From the NCBI RefSeq assembly GCF_020686965.1, contig NZ_JAJEPS010000003.1:181256-245255 (forward strand): 64,000 nt of DNA, given 5' to 3'. How positions within the stretch are numbered: position 1 is the first letter of the stretch; each line of letters opens with the position of its first letter. This stretch comes from Hominiventricola filiformis (GTDB lineage Bacteria; Bacillota; Clostridia; Lachnospirales; Lachnospiraceae). The notes beneath the pieces were generated by a model, which was not told the DNA's origin, did not search any database, and saw only the letters and a list, made by a program, of their open reading frames with translations. The translations under genes and the position numbers were made by a program. Below are positions 17,017 to 25,374 of the stretch, in pieces.

Positions 17017-18501
17017 TTAAAGGTTCGTGTAACCCATAAGGGATTCATCCACCTCTTTTGCCACATCTCTTCCCTCGCGGATGGCACGTACCACCAGCGA
17101 CTGGCCGATGTGCATATCACCTGCAGTAAAGACATTCGGTACGTTGGTGGCATGTTTTCCCGGCTCCGTTGCCACATTGGTACGGCCGTCCACATTGACT
17201 CCGAAAGCTTTGGTCACATAATCCTGACTTCCAAGGAATCCGGCTGCGATGAGTACCAGTTCTACATCCAGTACAAATTCGCTACCTTCTACCGGGACCA
17301 TCATCATACGTCCGGTCTTCTCATCCTTCTTGCTTTCCAGTTTGACAATCTTTGCCTGTTTGACATTGCCGTTCTTATCCTTGATGAACTCCTGAACCGT
17401 AGTCTGATAGATACGCGGATCATGTCCAAATTTAGCAATGGCTTCCTGCTGGCCGTAATCCGTCTTGCAGACTCTAGGCCAAATAGGCCACGGATTATTT
17501 TCCGCTCTCGTATCCGGAAGCTTCGGCATCATCTCCAGCTGGGTAACAGATTTGCATCCCAGGCGGATGGAAGTACCGACACAGTCATTTCCCGTATCTC
17601 CACCGCCAATAACCAGCACATTCTTGCCCTCTGCCGGAATAAATTTCTTATCAGCGAAGTTGGAATCCAGGAGGCTCTTCGTGGTAGCCGTCAGGAAATC
17701 CACTGCAAAATAGATTCCTTTGGCATCTCTTCCGGGTGCTTTGATATCACGGGGATTGGCAGCACCACAACAGAGTACGACGCGGTCATATTCTTTTAAA
17801 AGCTGCTCCGGCTTTACATCCACCCCTACATTGCAGTTGGTGATGAAGGTAACGCCTTCTTCCTTCATAATCTTGATCTTACGCTCTACAATGTGCTTTT
17901 CCAGCTTCATATTCGGGATTCCGTACATCAGAAGCCCTCCCACACGGTCACGGCGTTCATAGACAGTTACGGAATGTCCGCGGTGATTTAACTGGTCTGC
18001 AGTCGCCAGTCCGGAAGGACCGCTTCCGATGACAGCTACTTTCTTACCTGTACGTACTTTCGGAGGTCTTGCATGGGCATAGCCTTTCTTGTATGCATTT
18101 TCAATAATGGCAAGCTCATTGCCCTTGCTTCCTACCGGATCTCCGTTTAAGTTGCAGGTACATGCTGCCTCACAGAGTCCGGGACATACACGTCCTGTAA
18201 ACTCCGGGAAGTTGCTGGTCTTGGAGAGGCGGTAATACGCCTCCTCCCAGTTTCCCATATAGAGCATGTCGTTCCACTCCGGCACCATGTTCTGCAGCGG
18301 ACAGCCGGACATCATACCGCCCAGCATCTGTCCTGCCTGGCAGAAGGGCACGCCGCATGCCATACATCTGGCTCCCTGTTTCTCCTGTTCCTCTCTGGAC
18401 AGGGGTGTGTGGAACTCGTTGAAATGTTTAATTCTCTCCAAAGGCGCTTCTGCCTTTGCATTTTTACGTTCATAATCCAAAAAGCCTGTTGGTTTTCCCA
18501 T
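17017..18501 (-). CDS. gltD: Glutamate synthase (NADPH) small subunit
   Basis: The 494-residue FAD/iron-sulfur subunit supplies electrons from NADPH to the large subunit. The N-terminal Cys clusters (residues about 46, 49, 54, 67 and 106, 110, 114, 116) bind two [4Fe-4S] centres. A FAD fold with VIGSGPSGLA starts near residue 157 and an NADPH fold with VIGGGDTGNDC near residue 287. A C-terminal TAGD motif completes the FAD site. It follows gltB by 15 bases with an AGGAGG site. Paired with gltB it makes a complete glutamine-to-2-oxoglutarate amidotransferase. Confidence 0.97.
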   Translation of the reverse strand: MGKPTGFLDYERKNAKAEAPLERIKHFNEFHTPLSREEQEKQGARCMACGVPFCQAGQMLGGMMSGCPLQNMVPEWNDMLYMGNWEEAYYRLSKTSNFPEFTGRVCPGLCEAACTCNLNGDPVGSKGNELAIIENAYKKGYAHARPPKVRTGKKVAVIGSGPSGLATADQLNHRGHSVTVYERRDRVGGLLMYGIPNMKLEKHIVERKIKIMKEEGVTFITNCNVGVDVKPEQLLKEYDRVVLCCGAANPRDIKAPGRDAKGIYFAVDFLTATTKSLLDSNFADKKFIPAEGKNVLVIGGGDTGNDCVGTSIRLGCKSVTQLEMMPKLPDTRAENNPWPIWPRVCKTDYGQQEAIAKFGHDPRIYQTTVQEFIKDKNGNVKQAKIVKLESKKDEKTGRMMMVPVEGSEFVLDVELVLIAAGFLGSQDYVTKAFGVNVDGRTNVATEPGKHATNVPNVFTAGDMHIGQSLVVRAIREGRDVAKEVDESLMGYTNL

Positions 18502-18516
18502 TTCCGTTCGTACCTC

Positions 18517-21500
18517 CTATCCTCTCTTGATCGCATAAAATGCTTCGATCTGCGCCTGCTCTGTGTTCATGCCTTTTTCTTCCATCTGGACAATCATGCT
18601 GAGCATCTTCTTGTAATCATTCGGGATGATCTTTTTAAATTTCGGCAGATACTGCTCAAAGTTATCAAGGATCTGTTTTCCTCTTTCGGAATTGGTGTAA
18701 GCGACATGCTCCTGAATCATGTCTTTCAGTTCCTGCACATCATATTTGTTAGTAACTTCTTCCAGCGTTACCATCGCTTTGTTGACTTTCATATAGAGGT
18801 CGCTGTCTTCGTCCAGTACATAAGCAATACCGCCGCTCATACCTGCTGCGAAGTTTTTACCGACTTTTCCAAGGATGACTGCGCAGCCACCGGTCATGTA
18901 CTCACAGCCATGATCTCCGGTTCCCTCTACAACAGTACGTGCACCGGAGTTTCTGACGCAGAAACGTTCTCCTGCCACACCGTTGATGTAAGCTTCACCA
19001 CTGGTAGCTCCGTAAAGGGCTACGTTACCGATAATGATATTTTCGTCCTCTTTGAAGTTCACACCCTTCGGCGGATAAACAATCAGTTTTCCACCAGAAA
19101 GTCCCTTTCCAAAGTAGTCATTAGAATCTCCAACCAGCTCCAGCGTCAGTCCTTTCGGAATGAAGGCACCGAAACTCTGTCCGCCTGCACCGGTACATTT
19201 TACGGTAAAGGTATCTTCCGGCAGCCCTTCCGGATAACGTTTGGTGATCTCAGAACCGAACATGGTACCGAATGCACGGTTGGTATTTCTCACATCCAGC
19301 TCAATACTTCTCTTCTGTCCGGTTGCCAGGGCAGACTTGAATTCTTTCATGAGCACCTTCTCATCCAGTGTCTTTTCCAACTCAAAGTTGTAAACATGCT
19401 TCGGATCGAAAATAACTTTCTGACCTTTTCCGGCATAGGGATTGTCCAGAATCTTCGCGAAGTCAATAGTAGCCTGTCTTCCGGTTCTGCCCTCTTTGAC
19501 GCAGAGCATATCGGAACGTCCTACCAGCTCATCGATCGTGCGGATGCCAAGTTTTGCCATATATTCACGCAGCTCTTCTGCGATGAATCTCATGAAGTTT
19601 ACGACATATTCTGGTTTGCCGCGGAACCGTTTTCTCAGTTCCGGATTCTGGGTAGCTACGCCTACCGGGCAGGTATCCAGATTGCAGACACGCATCATCA
19701 CGCATCCCATAGTTACCAGCGGAGCCGTTGCAAATCCATACTCCTCGGCACCCAGCATGGCAGCAATTGCCACGTCACGGCCGCTCATAAGCTTGCCATC
19801 TGTCTCAATACGGACTTTATTTCTCAGACCGTTCATAATCAGAGTCTGATGGGTCTCGGTAAGACCAAGCTCCCATGGAAGTCCTGCATTGTGGATGGAA
19901 CTTGCCGGAGCTGCTCCGGTACCTCCATCATAACCTGATATGAGAATGACCTGTGCGCCTGCTTTGGCAACACCGGCTGCGACGGTACCAACGCCTGCCT
20001 CGGATACCAGTTTCACAGAAATTCTGGCTGCCGGGTTCGCATTTTTCAGGTCATAGATCAGCTGTGCCAGGTCCTCAATGGAGTAAATATCATGATGAGG
20101 CGGCGGAGAAATCAGGCTCACACCCGGAGTAGAAAGACGGGTCTTTGCAATCCACGGGTATACTTTTCCGCCCGGCAGATGACCACCCTCGCCAGGTTTT
20201 GCGCCCTGTGCCATCTTGATCTGAATCTCCTGGGCACTGACCAGATATCTGGAGGTCACGCCAAAACGTCCGCTTGCCACCTGTTTAATGGCAGAGCATT
20301 TATTCAGTCCATCCGGTCCGATAGTCAGTCGCTCAATACTTTCACCGCCCTCACCGGTATTGGATTTACCATGTAACTGGTTCATGGCAATAGCCAGACA
20401 CTCATGGGCTTCCTGGGAAATGGAACCATAGGACATGGCACCGGTCTTGAAGCGGGTCACAATGGAATCCACGCTTTCCACCTCATCCAGCGGAATGCCT
20501 TTCTTCGGATATTTGAAATCCAGTAGTGTTCTCAACTGTCCATGGTTATTTTCACCATCTACCAGAGAAGTGTACTGTTTAAACAGCTGATAATTGCCTT
20601 CTCTTGTGGACTGCTGTAAGAGAGAAATGGTTCTCGGATTGTAGAGATGTTCCTCTCCTGCACTTCTTTCTTTGTGAAGTCCCAGGCTGTTCAGTGCCAG
20701 ACTGGTGGTCAGTCCCAGCGGATCGAAAGCAGAAGAATGCATGAGTTCTACCTGCTCACCAATCTCTTTTAGACCGATACCGCCGATTCTGCTGACGGTA
20801 TTGGTAAAATATTTATCTACGACTTCTTTATTAATACCGATTGCCTCAAAAATCTTGGAACCCAGGTAAGACTGGATGGTGGAAATGCCCATCTTGGAAG
20901 CAATCTTTACAATGCCATTAATAACTGCCTGATCATAGTCAGCCACTGCCGCATAATAATCCTTATTCAGAATCTTCTTATCAATCAGCTCATGGATACT
21001 CTCATGTGCAAGATAAGGGTTCACTGCACAGGCGCCATAGCCAAGGAGCGTAGCAAAATGATGTACTTCTCTCGGCTCACCAGACTCCAGAATAATAGAA
21101 ACAGAAGTTCTCTTCTTCGTCCGTACCAGATGCTGCTGCAGTGCGGATACTGCCAGAAGAGACGGGATTGCCACATGGTTCTCATCCACGCCACGGTCAG
21201 ACAGAATCAGGATGTTGACACCGTCACGGTAAGCACGGTCTGCTTCTACGAACAGACGGTCAATGGCCTTCTCCAGGCTGGTATTCTTATAATAAGTAAT
21301 CGGGAGCACTTCTACTTTGAATCCCGGCTCCTTCATATTTTTAATCTTCAGAAGGTCGGTCTCTGTCAGAATCGGATTGTTAATCCTCATAACGCAGCAG
21401 TTCTCCTGTTTTGCTTCCAGAAGGTTGCCGGCCTTTCCAACATAAATCGTGGTAGAGGTTACGATCTTCTCACGGATGGCATCAATAGGCGGGTTAGTAA

Positions 21501-23067
21501 CCTGTGCAAACAGCTGTTTGAAATAATTAAACAGCGGCTGATGATGCTCTGATAAAACAGCCAGTGGTACGTCAATACCCATGGCAGAAATTGCTTCGCT
21601 TCCGTTGGCAGCCATACTCATGATGGAATTTCTCACGTCTTCATAATTATAGCCGAATGCCTTCTGTAGTTTTGCCCGTTCTTCCGGTGTATACTCTTCC
21701 ACTCTCTGGTTCGGAATCTTCAGCTCAGACAGATTGACCAGATTGTGATCCAGCCACTCGCCATAGGGCTGACGGTTTGCATAGGATTCTTTCAGTTCAT
21801 CGTCATCGATAATCCGTCCCTGTTTGGTATCTACCAGCAGCATTTTGCCTGGATGAAGTCTTTCTTTTTCCACAATTCTGGAAGGATCAATATCCAGCAC
21901 ACCAACCTCGGAAGAAAGGATCAGCTGATCATCCGTGGTTACATAGTATCTGGAAGGACGAAGTCCGTTACGGTCCAGAACGGCTCCCATCACATCTCCG
22001 TCGGTGAAAAGGATAGATGCCGGTCCATCCCACGGCTCCATCATGGTCGCATAATACTGATAGAAATCTTTCTTCTTCTGGGACATCGTGCGGTTGTTAA
22101 GCCACGGCTCCGGAATGAGGATCATCACTGCCAGCGCCAGATCCATACCACTCATCACCAGGAATTCCAGTGTGTTGTCCAGCATGGCAGAGTCGGAACC
22201 AGATGCACTGATAACCGGAAGAATCTTATGGAATTCTCCCTTCAGATGCTCGGACTCTACCGTCTCCTCGCGGGCCAGCATCTTGTCGGCATTACCTTTG
22301 ATCGTATTGATTTCACCGTTATGTACCAGGAAACGATAGGGATGTGCACGCTCCCAGCTGGGCATAGTGTTCGTCGAGAAACGGGAGTGAACCAGTGCGA
22401 TGGCACTCTCGTAGTCCTGACTCTGCAGATCCAGGAAGAAGGAACGAAGCTGTCCTACCAGAAACATACCTTTATAAATCAGGGTACGGCTGGAACAGGA
22501 TACCACATAGGTGTCCTCGATGGACTGTTCGAACACACGTCTTGCGATGTAAAGCTTCCGGTCGAAATCCAGTCCTTTTTCCACATCCTCCGGTTTCTGA
22601 ATAAATGCCTGCATAATACTCGGCATCTTCTCCAATGCTTTACTTCCCAGCACCTTCGGATTGGTGGTTACCTCTCTCCATCCAAGGAAGTTCATGCCTT
22701 CCTTCTCTACGATGATCTCGAACATTTTCTTCGCCTGGTTGCGTTTCAGCTCATCCTGGGGAAGGAAAAACATTCCGATACCGTATTCTCTCTCCCCTCC
22801 AAGCTCAATACCAAGCTTCGCACACTCTTTAGAGAAAAATTTATGGGAAATCTGAACCATGATACCAACACCGTCTCCGGTCTTGCCTTCCGCATCCTTG
22901 CCGGCGCGGTGTTCCAGATTCTCTACAATGCTCAGTGCATCTTCTACCGTCTTGTGCGATTTGACGCCTTTAATATTTACGACAGCGCCGATACCGCAGT
23001 TGTCATGTTCAAAGCTCGGGTCATACATTCCCGGTCTGGGACATTCCTGATTTCTCTGTTCGTTCAT
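18517..23067 (-). CDS. gltB: Glutamate synthase (NADPH) large subunit
   Basis: The protein has about 1516 residues in the family order: an N-terminal class II glutamine amidotransferase whose mature N-terminus is the Cys of DNCGIGAV (about residue 24), a central domain, and the FMN-binding synthase barrel (SPPPHHDIYSIEDLAQL, ISGYDGGTGAAP). The [3Fe-4S] Cys cluster (MRVCNLDTCPVG) and the C-terminal GxGxG beta-helix (GDHGCEYMTGG) follow. It makes glutamate from glutamine and 2-oxoglutarate. I choose 23067 because AAAGG is upstream and the short propeptide is normal. An in-frame ATG at 23100 is possible. Confidence 0.96.
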   Translation of the reverse strand: MNEQRNQECPRPGMYDPSFEHDNCGIGAVVNIKGVKSHKTVEDALSIVENLEHRAGKDAEGKTGDGVGIMVQISHKFFSKECAKLGIELGGEREYGIGMFFLPQDELKRNQAKKMFEIIVEKEGMNFLGWREVTTNPKVLGSKALEKMPSIMQAFIQKPEDVEKGLDFDRKLYIARRVFEQSIEDTYVVSCSSRTLIYKGMFLVGQLRSFFLDLQSQDYESAIALVHSRFSTNTMPSWERAHPYRFLVHNGEINTIKGNADKMLAREETVESEHLKGEFHKILPVISASGSDSAMLDNTLEFLVMSGMDLALAVMILIPEPWLNNRTMSQKKKDFYQYYATMMEPWDGPASILFTDGDVMGAVLDRNGLRPSRYYVTTDDQLILSSEVGVLDIDPSRIVEKERLHPGKMLLVDTKQGRIIDDDELKESYANRQPYGEWLDHNLVNLSELKIPNQRVEEYTPEERAKLQKAFGYNYEDVRNSIMSMAANGSEAISAMGIDVPLAVLSEHHQPLFNYFKQLFAQVTNPPIDAIREKIVTSTTIYVGKAGNLLEAKQENCCVMRINNPILTETDLLKIKNMKEPGFKVEVLPITYYKNTSLEKAIDRLFVEADRAYRDGVNILILSDRGVDENHVAIPSLLAVSALQQHLVRTKKRTSVSIILESGEPREVHHFATLLGYGACAVNPYLAHESIHELIDKKILNKDYYAAVADYDQAVINGIVKIASKMGISTIQSYLGSKIFEAIGINKEVVDKYFTNTVSRIGGIGLKEIGEQVELMHSSAFDPLGLTTSLALNSLGLHKERSAGEEHLYNPRTISLLQQSTREGNYQLFKQYTSLVDGENNHGQLRTLLDFKYPKKGIPLDEVESVDSIVTRFKTGAMSYGSISQEAHECLAIAMNQLHGKSNTGEGGESIERLTIGPDGLNKCSAIKQVASGRFGVTSRYLVSAQEIQIKMAQGAKPGEGGHLPGGKVYPWIAKTRLSTPGVSLISPPPHHDIYSIEDLAQLIYDLKNANPAARISVKLVSEAGVGTVAAGVAKAGAQVILISGYDGGTGAAPASSIHNAGLPWELGLTETHQTLIMNGLRNKVRIETDGKLMSGRDVAIAAMLGAEEYGFATAPLVTMGCVMMRVCNLDTCPVGVATQNPELRKRFRGKPEYVVNFMRFIAEELREYMAKLGIRTIDELVGRSDMLCVKEGRTGRQATIDFAKILDNPYAGKGQKVIFDPKHVYNFELEKTLDEKVLMKEFKSALATGQKRSIELDVRNTNRAFGTMFGSEITKRYPEGLPEDTFTVKCTGAGGQSFGAFIPKGLTLELVGDSNDYFGKGLSGGKLIVYPPKGVNFKEDENIIIGNVALYGATSGEAYINGVAGERFCVRNSGARTVVEGTGDHGCEYMTGGCAVILGKVGKNFAAGMSGGIAYVLDEDSDLYMKVNKAMVTLEEVTNKYDVQELKDMIQEHVAYTNSERGKQILDNFEQYLPKFKKIIPNDYKKMLSMIVQMEEKGMNTEQAQIEAFYAIKRG

Positions 23068-23395
23068 AAGCTGTACCTTTCTTTCTTGAATCGTTGACAT
23101 TTCATGTAACCTGCAAGTTTTCTAAAAGTTTACACCCATTTTTTCAAGATGTAAACAAGAAATTTTTACAGAATCGTCAGATTATTTGCAAACAGAAAAT
23201 TTTATGGCATATTTTTTCTCTATTTTATAAATTTTCGCATTTTCTTCATTCATTCGCGCACAATTTCGAAGTATTTTCCTGATATTGGATTAGGATTTTT
23301 CACCATAAAATTTAATCCCATTCATTTCACAGCGGTTTTCCGGATTGTTTTTGGAATTTTCTCATGATTTACATGTTTTTCTTATGTGTTACAAT
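23068..23395. promoter_or_regulatory. Divergent regulatory region between gltB and the small Cys protein
   Basis: No gene is seen in these roughly 330 A/T-rich bases. On the gltB side, GTTTACA (23128-23134) and TGTAAAC (23150-23156) form an inverted repeat around a candidate -35 TTGAAA, an arrangement expected for an operator. On the plus-strand side, TTTACA (23368-23373), a 16-base spacer and TACAAT (23390-23395) form a good promoter for the small gene. No glutamine or other known riboswitch was recognised. Confidence 0.5.
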
Positions 23396-23426
23396 AGCTA
23401 TATCTATTTAGAAAGGGGACTTTATC

Positions 23427-23786
23427 ATGACCAAAGAGACACTTGCATTTGTAACTGAGAAGACCAAAGAACTGACCGCAGCCCACAGCTGCTGTGCAGA
23501 ATTAAAAGAAGCTGCAAACAACTGGCTGGCAGCTGCCGGCACTGACAAAGAGGCAGAAGCGACCAAAGCATACGTGGCAGAACTGGAAGCAGATATCATG
23601 CCCATAGACGGACTCATCGCCTTTGCAGAATCCGATATGGGTGCAAAAATATTCGGAGCTGAGATGGCAAAGAATGTGGCTGCTCACGGCAAAGAGATCA
23701 AAGCCGCAGGCGCAAAATACTGTGACTGCCCGGCATGCGCTGCATGTGAGGCAATTTTAGCAAGAAAAGAAGAGCTTTTTAAATAA
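23427..23786 (+). CDS. Small conserved clostridial protein with C-terminal Cys cluster
   Basis: The 119-residue soluble protein is rich in Ala/Glu/Lys and is predicted largely helical. It has SCCAEL near residue 22 and a CDCPACAAC cluster near the C-terminus, six Cys in all, suggesting metal binding or redox chemistry. I recall short relatives in Lachnospiraceae carrying a misleading 'Hsp90' label; there is no Hsp90 ATPase domain here. A good ribosome site (AAAGGGG) and promoter precede it and a strong terminator follows, so it is an independent single-gene unit. Function unknown. Confidence 0.85.
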   Translation: MTKETLAFVTEKTKELTAAHSCCAELKEAANNWLAAAGTDKEAEATKAYVAELEADIMPIDGLIAFAESDMGAKIFGAEMAKNVAAHGKEIKAAGAKYCDCPACAACEAILARKEELFK

Positions 23787-23798
23787 AGCATTAAAAAC

Positions 23799-23850
23799 GC
23801 CTGACACCAACCGTCCCTTTGAACGAGACAGTCGATGCCAGGCTTTTTTT
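23799..23850. terminator. Bidirectional terminator between the small Cys gene and MATE gene 1
   Basis: A long imperfect stem (GCCTGaCACC... with ...TGcCAGGC, 23799-23843) is followed by T7 on the plus strand. On the minus strand the same stem runs into GTTTTTAA. It lies between the two convergent stop codons. Confidence 0.88.
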
Positions 23851-25183
23851 ATTTTTCCCAGGATGTTTTCTTTTTATAAATCAGCCATGCCACACCTGCA
23901 GTAATCCACTCGGTCACCCAAAAGGCATGCCATACGCCATTCGCTCCCAGTATCCGGCTTAACAAAAATGCCGCCGGAATAATAATGAGGATGTAGCGGA
24001 GCATGGAAATCAGCAGTGAAGGAAAGCCCATGTTCAGTCCTTCCAGTGCACCACAGGAAGTGACAGATACCGCAGAAATAATAAATCCGCCGCTGATAAT
24101 CCGAAGTGCTGTCTTTCCAATCACTACAGTCTCTGCTGAGCTGGTAAAGATTCCAATAAGGCTTCCTGGAATGGAGAGGCAGAGAACCGTTCCCACAAGC
24201 ATAACAACCAATGACATACCAAGGGCTGTCCGATATATTCTATGAACGCGATCATATTCCCGCGCACCATAATTATATCCAATCAATGGACGAATTCCCT
24301 GCACGATACCACTGCTTGTCAGATACAGGAAGGTCTGCAGTTTGTAATAAGCCCCCAAAACCAACACATAGCTCTGAGAAAACTCTGCCAGAATACCATT
24401 CAGTGCAGAGATCAGAAGGGATGGCAGCGCCATATTCAGGATAGCCGGAATGCCGATAGAGTAAAGCCTTCTGCTGATACCGCCTTTAAAGCTAACTCCG
24501 GAAATACAAATCTTTACCGGAATCGGTTTTACCATATAGATAATAATGTAAATTACAAGTGTAATCACCTGTCCGGCTCCGGTCGCCAGTGCTGCCCCTT
24601 CAATGCCCATGGCCGGGAACGGGCCAAGGCCAAAGATCAGAATCGGGTCCAGAACAATATTGGAAATACATCCGGCCATCATGCTGAGCATGGATACTTT
24701 CATCCGACCCACTGCCTGGAACGTTTTCTCAAAAGAAAGACCACTGGAAATAATCATTCCAAAGAGAAAAGCAATTCTGGAATAGCGGATAGCATAATCA
24801 ATAACTGTTGCATCATCGGTAAACAAGGTCAGAAATTTCGGCATAATCAAGATGCAGACGATAGATAATGTCAGTCCCTGCACCAGACTCCAGAACATTC
24901 CCATCGTGGCCGCCTGGTTCGCTTTTTTCTTATCTCCTGCTCCCAGGAAAAAGGCAATGACCGCATTGATTCCCACACCAAAACCGATGGCCGTTGCACT
25001 GATCAGGTTCTGCACCGGATAGACCAGGGAAAGTGCTGTCATGGCATCTTCGCTGATTCTCGCTACAAAATAACTGTCTACGATGTTATATAGCGCATTT
25101 ACCATCATAGAAAGTACCATGGGTAATGACATCGAAAGTACAAGACCAAATACCGGCTTCTCTTTCATAAAAGTATCATTCAT
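23849..25183 (-). CDS. MATE-family efflux transporter 1
   Basis: The protein of about 444 residues has twelve hydrophobic helices in two similar halves, as in multidrug and toxin extrusion (NorM/MepA-like) cation-coupled exporters. The first helix block PMVLSMMVNALYNIVDSYFVARI is typical. The ATG at 25183 is fixed by AAGGAGG eight bases upstream. A longer frame to 25297 would run back through the leader hairpin and is not credible. It is a single-gene unit behind a structured leader containing a terminator, so expression is probably controlled by transcript attenuation. The exported substrate is unknown. Confidence 0.92.
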   Translation of the reverse strand: MNDTFMKEKPVFGLVLSMSLPMVLSMMVNALYNIVDSYFVARISEDAMTALSLVYPVQNLISATAIGFGVGINAVIAFFLGAGDKKKANQAATMGMFWSLVQGLTLSIVCILIMPKFLTLFTDDATVIDYAIRYSRIAFLFGMIISSGLSFEKTFQAVGRMKVSMLSMMAGCISNIVLDPILIFGLGPFPAMGIEGAALATGAGQVITLVIYIIIYMVKPIPVKICISGVSFKGGISRRLYSIGIPAILNMALPSLLISALNGILAEFSQSYVLVLGAYYKLQTFLYLTSSGIVQGIRPLIGYNYGAREYDRVHRIYRTALGMSLVVMLVGTVLCLSIPGSLIGIFTSSAETVVIGKTALRIISGGFIISAVSVTSCGALEGLNMGFPSLLISMLRYILIIIPAAFLLSRILGANGVWHAFWVTEWITAGVAWLIYKKKTSWEK

Positions 25184-25223
25184 TGTTGTATCCTCCTTGA
25201 AGTATGGTTCTGAAAAAAGACAT

Positions 25224-25325
25224 AAAAAAATCGCCATACAGCTGCTTCGCAAAACAACTGTGTGGCGAAAATCAGATCTCTCTGGTAAAATCCACACCCT
25301 TATCGGGTTTAGGAACTTTATCTTA
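25224..25325 (-). ncRNA. Structured attenuator leader of MATE gene 1 (candidate riboswitch)
   Basis: Read on the minus strand. TTGACA (25344-25349), an 18-base spacer and TAAGAT with a TGn extension (25320-25325) form a promoter. The transcript then begins with a short hairpin (ACCC-GATA-GGGT, 25296-25309) and a CAGA-GAGA-TCTG tetraloop hairpin (25273-25284). A strong terminator follows (stem CGCCACACAGTTG / CAGCTGTATGGCG, then T7; 25224-25267). GTGTGG (25292-25297) can pair with CCACAC in the 5' arm of the terminator (25260-25265) to form an antiterminator. It does not match any riboswitch class I can recall. Confidence 0.65.
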
Positions 25326-25374
25326 ACACTAGTTTTCAGAGGTTGTCAAGGATATTTTACAATGGGCAGGGTAA

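Noticed and set aside
18409..19938. Long open plus-strand frame (509 codons) opposite gltB/gltD
   Set aside because: It crosses the gltB-gltD junction in antisense, and the protein resembles no family. Codon pattern of the opposite strand explains it.
23849..25297. Longer form of MATE 1 starting at 25297
   Set aside because: The extension translates the leader terminator and antiterminator sequence. A strong ribosome site precedes the ATG at 25183.
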